A DNA stretch of 64,000 nt, taken from positions 558,001 through 622,000 of the forward strand of contig VXAZ01003887.1 of assembly GCA_013399875.1 (NCBI GenBank), written 5' to 3'. Under the pieces are notes generated by a model that saw only the letters and a list, made by a program, of their open reading frames with translations, made no database searches and was not told where the DNA came from. Numbering within the stretch: position 1 is the stretch's first letter; every line of letters starts with the position of its first letter. Positions 43,960-54,400 of this stretch are shown here, piece by piece. Both the position numbers and the translations under genes were made by a program. The DNA is from Gymnorhina tibicen. Its lineage: Eukaryota > Chordata > Aves > Passeriformes > Artamidae.

Positions 43960-44087
43960 TATTTAAGAGCAGCTTCCTGTTTCTGTATCTGATCAAGTAG
44001 AAGCAGACACTTTTCTTAGAAGCAGACACGGGTTACACTGCCAGTGGCATAACGGGAACCACCGCACGGGGACACGTGGCTGCCAAG
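43960..44087 (+). promoter_or_regulatory. GPR65: Candidate GPR65 promoter and noncoding exon 1
   Basis: A TATA-like TATTTAAG at 43960-43967, an ETS-type TTCCTG at 43974-43979, and a strong donor CCAAG|GTAAGTG with the exon ending at 44087. A start near 43990 would give an exon of about 95 nt and an intron of about 4.7 kb to the acceptor at 48768. Human GPR65 also has a noncoding first exon. Another decent donor, TTCAG|GTAAGA, lies near 45886, so this assignment is tentative. Confidence 0.3.
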
Positions 44088-47000
44088 GTAAGTGCTCAGG
44101 ATCCAAGGAGCCAGGGACACAACTGCATTCCGGGACAAGTTTCAACCTAGCTGTCCCTAATGGGATGCTGAGATCATACAATAGAAAGAAGGGACACAAA
44201 AGGGGCTGAAAAAGATTGCTTTGGGAGAAGGATTGTTTCAATCCCAGCACAACCAAAACATGAGACTAAGGCAAAAGACATCAAAAGACTGAATTAGGAA
44301 AGACATATCTAGGATTAGCAAAGAAAGCTTGATTCATTGCGGTAGTGGCATTGTCATGATCAAAATACTGTTGATTACAAAAGGGTGGAAGAATGGAGAA
44401 CTGTATTTGGGGGTGAATTTTCAACATTCTGAGCTGTCCCATCACTGCAAAAAGTGCCTCAGGCCTCATAATGTGTTCCAGTAACTCTTCTATTAGTGTT
44501 CTTCAGTATTTTCAGACACTAAAATGATACTCAGTGCTATTTATATGAATACACAGAATGCTTAAAATTTAGCAGAAAAATAAGCTCTGGTAAAAGTAGC
44601 TTCTTGGAATGCCAAGTATCATGTATATGAAAATATTTTGTACCTCTTTCTGTATGCATAGAGGAAAACGATGCACATAATGATATAGCAAAATAATGCT
44701 TGCCTGCATGGCCTACATCCTAAAAAACATGTTGGGGTTTTTTTCCTATTTGCTCACATTAACTGAATGTCTATGCTCAGTGAAACAGTCCATAAAGTAT
44801 ATCTCCAAGTTAAAAAGGCTGAGTTCTTTTAGACCTGTTTGAGTCTCTGCAGAATCCCATGGAGACCTGTGGGTTAACTTTAATGTTGCATGAGGAAAAA
44901 TGCTGTTAATTTTAAGCAAAAAAGGCCATGTTTCTGAAAGGCGTATTTCAACTCCCCTAAACTGTGAAGTTTTTCAGAATTGACTTTTGAGATCTGCTTG
45001 TTAGGTAAAAAGAATTATTTATGGGATGTCCCTTGTACTCGAAGAAATCAACTTGGCAATGGAACTTATTTTGAGAACACAAAGCAATCTACTTTGTTGA
45101 AATTACTTGAAGAAGGAATACCATCTGTCTTTCCATCTTACGATTCATATACAGTATCACCAGTACAGCAGCTACTGCACTAGCTCGCATAGCACTGGTC
45201 CTTTCTTCCCTCACAAAGTTATTTAACAGATAAGAGTGTGGAATATCCTTTTGTATTTATGCTTATGAAAGTTTAACTTTACACTTTTTGGCTTTCAAAA
45301 TGTCATCGATGGAGAGACCACATAAAGTTCTCTTTGAACCTGAAGAGGATGCTGTATAAATGTGTTGATACAAATAACTATCTGACTACTTTTCTCTAGA
45401 AACTCTCACAAGGTTCCTTTAAAAGTAGTTTGCATAAACTACTTGAAGCGTGACATTTGCTAGTTCATTTCTCTAAATTTTATGTCTTACTGACTCTTCA
45501 GAATTCTTGTACAGTGGGTTTTCTGCAGCAAAATTACAGAGGCAGGAACTATGATAATTCAATAATGTGTCTAAAAGAAAAAATTGTTGTTAAGAATTTT
45601 TATTTTTTTAATTTGAAACATCTGATACCAAAACAGTTCTATGAAATAAATCACAAGTACATGGAATTAGTTGCAGTAGGTTTGGACCATGCAAGTCAAA
45701 CCATTAGACTGTATCATTGAACCAAAATTCTTTAATAGTTTAAAAAAATAACAGTCATTGGGGAAAATGATCAAATACTGTTTTTTAGGATAGCTGTAAG
45801 CCAATACCATCCTCCTAGGCAAAACCAGCAGGTGCGCTCAGTAGTGGAGAGAAAACCTAGGAATGCTTCAGATCATGCATTCAGGTAAGAAAAATCATCT
45901 TGCATTACAAAGTCCTAATTATCAGAAAAACAGCTCAGCAAGAAAGTGTGATATGGACTACTTCCTCTGAAATAAGGCCCCAAGCAATGTGATTAAATGT
46001 GTTGTAGTCAGGGCAAAGTAGTGCTTTCTGCTTTTATGTTTCTGTGCGAGAAACCGCAGCATGCATTGTGGTAAGCTTCATTTGCAGGGTCTTTGACACA
46101 CTTAGGTATAGGTCATCAATACGTGCAGAATGACACACTTCTCATTATTACCATCACTGAAAGCATGTCCTCATACAAGTACCATCAATGTGTCATCAAA
46201 CTTCAGACGTGGATTACCTGGGGGATGCTACGCAGCCTCCAGGACTGTGTTCATAGGAACTAATGAACATACTGGTTAAGAAAAAAAGAAAGCAATGGGG
46301 TACAGTGACCTGTGAATATGAAGGACTGAAAAAATGTTCTGAGGTGACAAATTTCATGTGGTCTCAACTCACTTCTTTGAATTTCATCTTTAGTGTCCCA
46401 GCCTGCCATTAGCCAATTACTCCTTCAGATACTAGTTCCTTAAGGCAGATGTCAGAAGAGCAAAGCAAAGTCTTGGCCAAAAGAACGTGGTTTATTCAGA
46501 CAACAGCAATATAAGGACAAGTGTTTTACCTTATGATCATTAAGATCAACAGAGCAAAACTCTTAGAAACAATGAGCTAAAATGAGAAAGCTGAAGAAAA
46601 ACAGGTGGTATGAGGAAATTGGCATGTTGGTCTGTGAGCAGATACAAAATCAGCTGTTGTGAATAACACAAGAGCTGGGAGCTTATAAGGATGGTGAGTC
46701 TGTAATACAACAACTAACAAAAAAGAAAGAGTTTATGGGGGAGGGAGAAGGAATTCCAGTTTCTCAGTCACGAGACTAGCAAACACTGTCTCGTACACTT
46801 GCTGCATTTAATACACACATGCTTCTGAAAGGGCATGTTTCCCTCATAGACATGAGGAGACCTGTCATAGGAAAAGAGATGCTAAAGTGTGATTAGGAGA
46901 AGAGGTACATAATTCATCTTTGATTCATCTGGTCTGTCTGCATACATTTCATTTCTTTTTGGTGAGAAGTGGGTCACAAAACCCTGGGATCCAATTTCTA

Positions 47001-48768
47001 GAGCTAGATTTTTATTTTGTGGTACTTATCTATACTGGTAAGCATATAATGCCCTATTTACTGTGTGGTTTTGTGAAACCAAGCTGAAATGCAGACATCT
47101 TACGTTTGTCTTAAATACAGATGCTGCATTTTTTTTTTAAATTAGTCATCATGTTGATAAAGTTCCTCAACAGACCAAACCAGCAAGTCCTTCTCAAGAA
47201 TTTTCCTTGGCTTTCAAGCTTGTGAATGAGTTTAGCTCTAGCTGATAAGTTAGGCAACTTGATCAAATAAAGCAGTGGCAGGTAAAATTGAGTATGTGCT
47301 TTCTGGCTAGTTTTGCAATTGCTCCTTTTTTTATGAATAATCATGAAAGGGGCTTCTTTATGGACAAGATATTCATATAATAACCTCTCAGCACAGGCAA
47401 TAAATCTGTTTGGGTTTTTCCAATAAACCCACAAACACATCAAACCCATAAAAGGCTGAATTTTTCTTACCACATGGGAAAGTTTCTGCACACAAGTTGT
47501 ATTTCATTGAAGTTCTTTCCCATGTGGGGATAGTTATAGATGTACTATCTTGCAACCTACTCATTCGTCAGCCTCTTTACCTCCTCTGCTGTCAGTCCAG
47601 GCTCAAAGCGCGGATGAGTTACAACAGTAGTCTCTCAAGCCGTTAGTATATTTGGTAGTATAACTGGTCTGCAACCAATATTTTCCATTCTCTTATTTCC
47701 TGAACATAACAATTGGGTCTTTAGAGAAGGGCATTGCTGAGTGTCAGAGCAGTGACACAATCAGTGAGTACCAGCTGTCTCACAACTACAGTTGTACACC
47801 CTTTCTTACGGAAAGGTCAGCTCTTCTACGTGCTTATAAGGCTCACACATGCAACTCCTCCAGTCTCACTGCTTTAGTCAGGGCTGCCATTTTACTGACA
47901 TTTTCATGTTGAAGCTGTTGATAACCACAGTCCTGGAAGTAACTAAGAAAAGTTTAATTGCTAATGGCTTTATAAGCTCATGCGTCACAGCTGCAATTTT
48001 TAGAGGGAAGAAGTGTAAATGAAAAACTGTACTCAGGGTCTCCACCTCACACATTCAGAGGGACACCCAGCAGATTGTTATGTGCATGCAGGAACCCAAT
48101 AGCCTGGCAGGTTTCACATGAGGGTTTCTGGTACATGCAGTAGGCCTTGCTGGGACAGCACAGTTGATGGCAAGTTCTTGTGGGATCACATACAAAGGAG
48201 GAGAGAAAAAGCAGGGATATGTGAGGATGCAAACAAGCCAAGAGTGATTTGCAATAGGGAAACATACCAGACACACATTTTCATCTTCCGAGCAGATCCC
48301 AACATCCAGCAGTACCTGAATCCCTGTATTTCTATTCTTGTCTCTCTATTGCCTTAGAGGGGAGGAGGTTATTTGGGATAAGAAATCTGCCATATTCATA
48401 TTCCCAAAACTATGCTTACCAGAATAATAGACAGTGTACATCAATTATTTTACTTTTGGTCCACTTTCTGATCTCCTTTAACTCTCCCACAAGAGAGACC
48501 CAGGATTGCAGGACACCACCCCACTCCTAGAAGAAGTGTCTTAACTACTTCTCCTGCTTCTGCTGTAGAGCTTCCATCTAACTGACCTTGACCATGTTAG
48601 ATTTTGGGTTTCTCTTCCTATGCATTCCTAACTCCAGAAGTGTTTACATCCTCTGCTCTCCTACAAACACAGTTTCTTTCTTCAAATAAAAAAAAAAAGA
48701 CACACACCAAGAATCCCATAAAAACAAACAGAAATGTTATAGCTGACATTTTTCCTTTTTGGTAACAG
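44088..48768. other. Intergenic DNA or GPR65 intron 1
   Basis: AT-rich. No repeats or genes I can name. A 126-codon minus-strand frame at 47111-47491 is unrecognised. If the proposed exon 1 is right this is GPR65 intron 1, ending with TTTTTCCTTTTTGGTAACAG at 48768. Confidence 0.5.
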
Positions 48769-48888
48769 AAGGCTGGAATCTTGTCAACCACGTCCTGAAG
48801 AACTAACAGATGACAACCCATCAGACTACACAGGGGGTTTTATTGCACCGAGGCTGGAATTATCTCAAGGATACTAGTGGGGTGGACA
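48769..48888 (+). other. GPR65: GPR65 5' untranslated part of the coding exon (inferred)
   Basis: Follows a good acceptor (pyrimidine tract and AACAG ending at 48768). It contains an upstream ATG at 48810 whose 31-codon frame runs over the main start and ends at 48905. Confidence 0.5.
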
Positions 48889-49926
48889 ATGAACAACAAC
48901 ACTGAGTGCCACGATGATCACACCCTGGATAAGTATTTGTTTCCCTTTGTGTACAGCATTGTGATGATGATCAGTATTCCCATCAACTGCATATCCCTCT
49001 ATGCATCTTGCATTCAGGTGAGGAATAAGAATGAGTTAGCAGTCTACATCTTTAGCCTATCCTTGGCTGACCTTTTGTACTCTTTGATTCTGCCTCTGTG
49101 GATTGATTATGCCTGGCATGGAGATGACTGGAGGTTCTCTGCCTTGCTTTGTCAGATTTTTGCCTTCGTTATGTATATGAATTTCTACACCAGCACAGCG
49201 TTCCTTGCTTGCATCGCTGTTGACAGGTACCTGGCATTAGTTCACCCCTTGAAGCTCCAGTACTTGCGCACAAGAAGATTTTCATTGATTGTCAGCATAA
49301 TTGTTTGGCTTCTGGAAAGCATCTTTAATTCAGTCATATTGATGTACAAAGAAGTATTCAATGATCCTTGCAATTTCACTAATCATACATTATGCTATGA
49401 TAATTATCCCCTGGAAAGGTGGCAGGCAAACATAAATTTATTCCGTATATGCTCAGGGTACTTGATGCCTTTGATAATCATCGTGTTTTGCTACCATAAA
49501 ATCTACCAAGTAGTGAGGTATAACCAAGCCACAGTAGATGAAGAAAAGAAAAGAGTGAGGAAACTTATTCTGAACATCACAGTTAGTTTCGTTGTTTGCT
49601 TCACTCCTTATCATGTTGTATTGCTTATTCGCAGCATCAAAGAACCTTCCATGTCTGACCCACACCTTTTGTTGTTGATGTATAAGGTTTACAGAATCAC
49701 ACAGGCCTTAACAAGTTTGAATTGCATTGCGGATCCCATTCTGTACTGCTTTGTGAGTGAAACTGCACGAACAGAGATAGTGAATTTGCTCAGGTGTTGC
49801 TTGTGCCTACAAAAGCGTGAGGAAGACCAAGTAAAAGAACATGCTCTGTGTAGTTCTGCTACAAAAAGCACTGCAATGATCACCTACAGAACATCCTGTG
49901 AAACACTGACTGTCAAAAAATCCTGA
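48889..49926 (+). CDS. GPR65: GPR65 (TDAG8), proton-sensing G-protein-coupled receptor
   Basis: Single intact coding exon, 345 residues (human 337). Plasma-membrane class A receptor activated by extracellular acid, coupling mainly through Gs to cAMP in lymphoid and myeloid cells. Seven hydrophobic segments are visible. Key points: NNT sequon at residues 3-5; Asp61 in LADLLY (sodium site); Cys88 at the start of TM3 for the ECL2 disulfide; DRY at 112-114; sequons NFT 162-164 and NHT 165-167; CFTPYH at 237-242 in TM6; DPILY at 282-286 in place of NPxxY. WIDY, MYMNFY, STAF-CIAVDRYLA and YPLE-WQ match human GPR65 specifically. I place the start at the ATG at 48889 (A at -3), aligned with human MNST; a GTG four codons upstream is in frame but not a plausible start. 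His11 and His242 align with human His10 and His243, while human His14 is Lys15 here. Confidence 0.97.
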   Translation: MNNNTECHDDHTLDKYLFPFVYSIVMMISIPINCISLYASCIQVRNKNELAVYIFSLSLADLLYSLILPLWIDYAWHGDDWRFSALLCQIFAFVMYMNFYTSTAFLACIAVDRYLALVHPLKLQYLRTRRFSLIVSIIVWLLESIFNSVILMYKEVFNDPCNFTNHTLCYDNYPLERWQANINLFRICSGYLMPLIIIVFCYHKIYQVVRYNQATVDEEKKRVRKLILNITVSFVVCFTPYHVVLLIRSIKEPSMSDPHLLLLMYKVYRITQALTSLNCIADPILYCFVSETARTEIVNLLRCCLCLQKREEDQVKEHALCSSATKSTAMITYRTSCETLTVKKS

Positions 49927-50834
49927 ATGAGCAGATGCAAAGGAAAATTGGATAGCCTAAAAGGAAAAGAAAGAAAAATTCTTCTCCATTCTGTACCTAG
50001 GAAATGCCCCAAAAGTCAGAGATACCAATAGCTGGAGCCAATCAGAACTTACTGTAGGGTCAATGAAATCAATGGAGTATCAACACATATCTTTAAATCA
50101 GGTATGGTATATAAATCAATGACAACAACCAAACGCACAGTCAAGAAGGATGGCTGTGACATGCTGACAGAATTACTGAGGATCCCCCACAGAACTGTCT
50201 CCTGTTATAGCTTGCTAGCCAGCCTGCTGCAACGTACTTAGCTGGAGAAAGGCTGAAGTCCTCTCTGTCCTGATTAGCAAAGGAATAGACGGAGTGTGGT
50301 AAATTTCTCTATAATTTCATGGTGTAATTTATGCTGCTGTCATGGTTCCTGTGTTTCGTTGAAGACTCAAATTCTTCTTCAGCATACACCTGAGATCAGC
50401 CACTTCTTAAAATTGTTTACCTCCTGTGCATAGATACTTACCTGCCCATAAGCTTTTGATTTCTTTGAAAAATACATGTTCTAACGTATAACTGCATGTC
50501 ACACAGTTTCATTACCGTACCAGTGGTGGGTTTCAGATAGTTGAGGATTCATTACTTCAAGTGCCTATAAAGAAGAAAATTCTAGCCACCAGTGTTTTAA
50601 CTTGGATGAAATTTTTCATGATACATGCAGGGGAGGAAGAGAAGGATAGAAAGGTGAGGTTTCACATCTCCACAGCATAAAGGACCAGCCTTTAGAGTTG
50701 CTTATATAACGGAAATCTGGAGCGTGGTTCTGTTTTCAGACTCAACAGAGCAAGGTTTGCATCCATTTACTTAACTGCACATGGAGGCCTCAGCTTGAGG
50801 TTCCAGGGCTCTCAATCGGCCAGTTTTAAAAAAA

Positions 50835-50840
50835 ATTAAA
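50835..50840 (+). terminator. GPR65: Possible GPR65 poly(A) signal ATTAAA
   Basis: The first ATTAAA/AATAAA-type hexamer I found downstream of the stop, giving a 3' UTR of about 0.9 kb. No canonical AATAAA occurs before the solo LTR at 51.56 kb. Confidence 0.3.
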
Positions 50841-51434
50841 CAACGAGCCAGCCAGCAATACTGACAAACCAGGAAAGAACATAAATGTACCAACAAAGAG
50901 TAAGAAAGGAAGCAAAAGAACCCACATTTTGAAAGCACTGATGTTACCACAAATCAGAAGTGCAGCTCTTAATTCAAGGACCTGTTCATGTGCAGGCCCC
51001 AGAAACAGCTGTCTGGTTCCCTGTCCCATCCAGATACCTGGCTCTCTGAAAAGAGTTAAAACATGGAAAGTCTCTTTTTTTCTCCTCTCACAACCTTTTT
51101 GCTTTTGCTCAGTTCCCAGGAAAAATATTTGGTTATAGTGGTTTTTTGATTTCATAGGGAAAGAATTTTTCGTTCCATCAAAAAAAAATCATCTCCCTCT
51201 AGCAAATTTGTGTGGTGAAAAGATTTTGACCAGCACTTTCCAGCACCCTTTTAGGTCTGATGTTATGTATGGAGGATGTGCATAAAGTGGTCACAAGTAA
51301 TAAGATATTTCTTATGAGAATATCCCTCTGTGTGTAAAGTAAAAATTTCTCCATTGCAAAGAGTTTCATGAGTTGCTCTGTGTGTCTATACTTTCTGTTA
51401 ATTTCACATTCTGAAATGGGAATTTGCCAGGCTG

Positions 51435-52425
51435 TGGAAGCTGGGCTTGTTCAGCCTGGAGAAGAGAAGACTTTGGGGGACCTAACAGCAGCTTTGCAAT
51501 CCTGCAAAGAGAGTATTGAGAAGGTGGAGCCAAGCTCTTCACAAGAGCTCATAGCAGGAGTGGTGTGGTTTAAGCCTGGCTGGAAATTAAGCACTACGCT
51601 GCAGCTCGCTCAACCCCCTTCTGTGCCCCCACAGACAGGTGGAATGGAGAGGAGAATCAAAGTAAAACTTGTAGGCTGAGATAAGAACAGGTTTATAATC
51701 AAAAATAAATTTAAAATTTAGTAATAATGGTAGATGATAATACTAATGATAATAATAAGGGAAAAAACAAATAACACACAACACAATTGCTCACCACCCA
51801 CTGACCAATGCCAGACCCCACTTCCTGAACCCAGATGAGCCACCCTTCTGGATAGCTTCCCCCAGGTTATACACTGGGCATGACATTCTATTGTGTGGAA
51901 TATCCCTTTGGCCAGTTTGGGTCACCTGTCCCAGCTATGCCCCCTCCCAGTTTATTTTGCAAACCTCCTCACTGGCAGAGCATGAGACAAGAAAAAAGTC
52001 CTTTACTTAGGATACACACGACTTAACGAAAACCAAAACACATCAGTGTGTTATCAACACAATTCTCATTCTGAATTCAAAACACAGCACTGTGACAGCT
52101 ACTGAAAGGAAATTAACTCTACCTGAGCTGAAACCAGGACAAGGAGGGACAAGAAGTCATGCATATAACTTGCAAGAAGGGTCAGAGTTGATATAAGGAA
52201 GAACTTCTGAGCTACAAAGAACTGACAAGCAGCGGAGCAGGTTGCACCAAGATGTTCTGTGTGCTCCATCCTCAGCGGTTTTCAATACCCGACTCAACAA
52301 AGCTTGAGCAACATCTGGCCTTGTAGTTGACCATCCCTTTAGCAGAAGGTTGGACTTGAGATTTCCTGAGGTCCCTACAAACCACAATTGTCCTGTGATC
52401 CTCTGGGTAGTCACTATTCTGGTTG
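51435..52425 (+). mobile_element. CR1 LINE 3' segment interrupted by a solo LTR
   Basis: The 5' part (51435-51560) has GTTCAGCCTGGAGAAGAGAA and GAGCCAAGCTCTTC; the 3' part (52142-52425) continues with GGACAAGAAG, ATAAGGAAGAACTTCT, AGCAGAAGGTTGGACTTGAG and a degraded tail near TCCTGTGATCCTCTGGG. Plus-strand orientation, no coding capacity. Confidence 0.85.
51561..52141. mobile_element. Solo LTR of an endogenous retrovirus, nested in CR1
   Basis: 581 bp starting TGGTGTGG and ending CAGGACA, so TG...CA, flanked by the 5-bp direct repeat AGGAG (51556-51560 and 52142-52146). It contains an AATAAA at 51704-51709. Type resembles the ERVL-like LTRs common in birds (GGAATATCCCTTTGG and GTGTTATCAACAC blocks), judged from memory. 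No viral genes remain; recombination between two LTRs presumably removed them. Confidence 0.8.
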
Positions 52426-54317
52426 TTGCCGTCCTCTCTAGAAAATTACATTCCCTTCTCTTTTTTGTTTCCGTTTACTGGATTTTGTTTTGATGTGGGT
52501 TTGTGTTTCTGATTTGGGTATTTTTTTCTGTAGTTCCTTCTTATATATTATAAAGGAAGAATTATGCAAGCAGCGGTGCAAGTTACTTCACCATGAATTT
52601 TTTCTGGTGCTGACCTATGCATTTTGCAATAGAATGTGAAATTTCACAGTGGCACTGAAATAAAAGCAGAACCAAACTTCACTCTAACTTCATGGAAAAA
52701 CGAACTCGGTGGTTCATTTTTAAATCTTTCACATGCCATAAAGGTTGGAAAGTTAATTCTATTTCAGCTTTTAATTTAAAGAATTTAAGAATTAATTTAA
52801 AGAATAATTAAAACTGAAGCTAAGAGACAAAACTGAGTCAAATTTAACCTCTGTGCCGGGGAGTAGTGAGAGCTGGCATTCCGCAAGGGGCAGTGAGCCA
52901 GGAGCTGAGGGTGACAGCCGGGCAGATTGGGCAGCATTGTCACCAACAAGCCACAGTCCCATGGCACCTCAGTGAGGCACGAGAGCAGGTCTGGCCAGCT
53001 GTTCTGTGATCACCAGACAAATCTGTAGTGACAAGGTGGGTTGGAGTCAAGCTGATAATGCAAGTCAGGAAGGCAAGGTTGGGATCCACAAGGTAAAAGG
53101 CTGGACATGGCAGCACCATGTCAGCACTGGCCTGTGCACAGGCAGTTCATTCCTAATGTAGTAGAAGAGACCACAGACTCTGTTAGTAAAGTGACCCTGA
53201 GCCTCTGCAAAAAGCATAATTTCCACAGAATTTCACCCTGAAGTTTTATATTCTATAATATTTCACCAATGCTCATGAAAGCCATAGCTTGGACCAGCTT
53301 ACGTGGGTGTCTGTGGATGTTTTTCATAGCATCATTTCCTATGGTACCTCCCTGCACTGCTGAAGATTCACTTCAAGATAAAGAAAAACCATGACCGTGG
53401 CTGGCCCATAGGCTGGGCTTCATGAAAAAGCTCAGGTAGGTCCAGGGTCCTGTCACTTTAGGACAATAAAATGTAGGTACCTAATTCTTTAGAATGTTCA
53501 AAAATGCTCTGTTCAAATCACAACCCCCTGGAGAAATTAGGAGACTTCTAGATGGAAAGACTACAGTGAACTGTACTTCAATCATTTGCGTATTTCCCTC
53601 ATTATTCTTACATAGATAAAAATTTACAGTTCTTTTCTTTTTCTCTCCAAATTACTTTGTCCCAGCTGGACCAAATCTACTGTATGTCAGTGGACATCTG
53701 TGTTCTTTTTAAAATTGCAGTGTTGCAGGAGAGGTACTTGTCACTATGCACAAAGGCATAGGGCATGGAAAATGTCATCCAGGTTCCAAGCCATGCTATG
53801 TATTATTGTTATTGAATATTCCACTTAGAATTCCTGATGGCTCTGCAGGCAAAAAACAAATGCAAATCCACAGGAACTCTTCCCAAAGCAATGACATTCT
53901 TTGCACAAATGAATTTCTGAAATTCACGTGTCTATTTCATGGCAAGAAGAAAGGCATGCATTCAAATTCCATTTTCCTCACAGACAATGCCTACAGATAT
54001 TAGTGTATGGTCTCGGTGAGTCACCATAGTTCCTATCTCACTTCAAATCAATATAATAAGAATATGGATAATTAAAAGGGCTGTGATGGTAATTTAATTA
54101 ATATCCACACGGTAGGAAATGTCAGTGCCAAAGAATATTGCTGTCAGCTTAATAGCAGCAGGGGTGAATTTTTCCATCAGTAATTCTCTTAAAACAGAAT
54201 CTGTCTGTCAAAAGTCCAGTAAATAGATAGCTCACTTCATAAGTTGAGGGGTTTTCAGTGAACTATGGTGACCTCGCTGGTGGAATTCCAGACATCATTT
54301 AATCTGTTTTTTTCCAG
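52426..54317. other. Intergenic DNA with an unclassified GC-richer block
   Basis: A block at about 52850-53160 is more GC-rich than its surroundings and reads like old repeat sequence, but I cannot name a family. An inverted repeat begins at 54014. No gene seen; the 85-codon frame at 53746-54003 is unrecognised. Confidence 0.5.
54014..54280. repeat. Inverted repeat about 0.27 kb long, possible MITE relic
   Basis: Left end CGGTGAGTCACCATAGTTC (54014-54032) and right end GAACTATGGTGACCTCGCTG (54260-54279) are inverted copies, with 12-13 bp perfect and a few outer mismatches and one indel. No target duplication is obvious. Confidence 0.6.
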
Positions 54318-54400
54318 ATCTTAGAATCATTAAGGTTGGAAAAGAGCATTAAGATCATCTAGTCCAACTATCAGCCACAACCTGCATCCCTGCAGATCAT
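54318..54400 (-). mobile_element. CR1 LINE 3' end, short, minus strand
   Basis: TTAGAATCATTAAGGTTGGA followed by AAGATCATCTAGTCCAACTA is the reverse complement of the CR1 3' end. Confidence 0.8.

Noticed and set aside
48877..48888. GPR65 start four codons upstream
   Set aside because: The upstream codon is GTG, not ATG. Human GPR65 begins at the position of the ATG at 48889, which has A at -3.
51368..51679. 103-codon plus-strand frame
   Set aside because: Runs across the junction of CR1 and the solo LTR.
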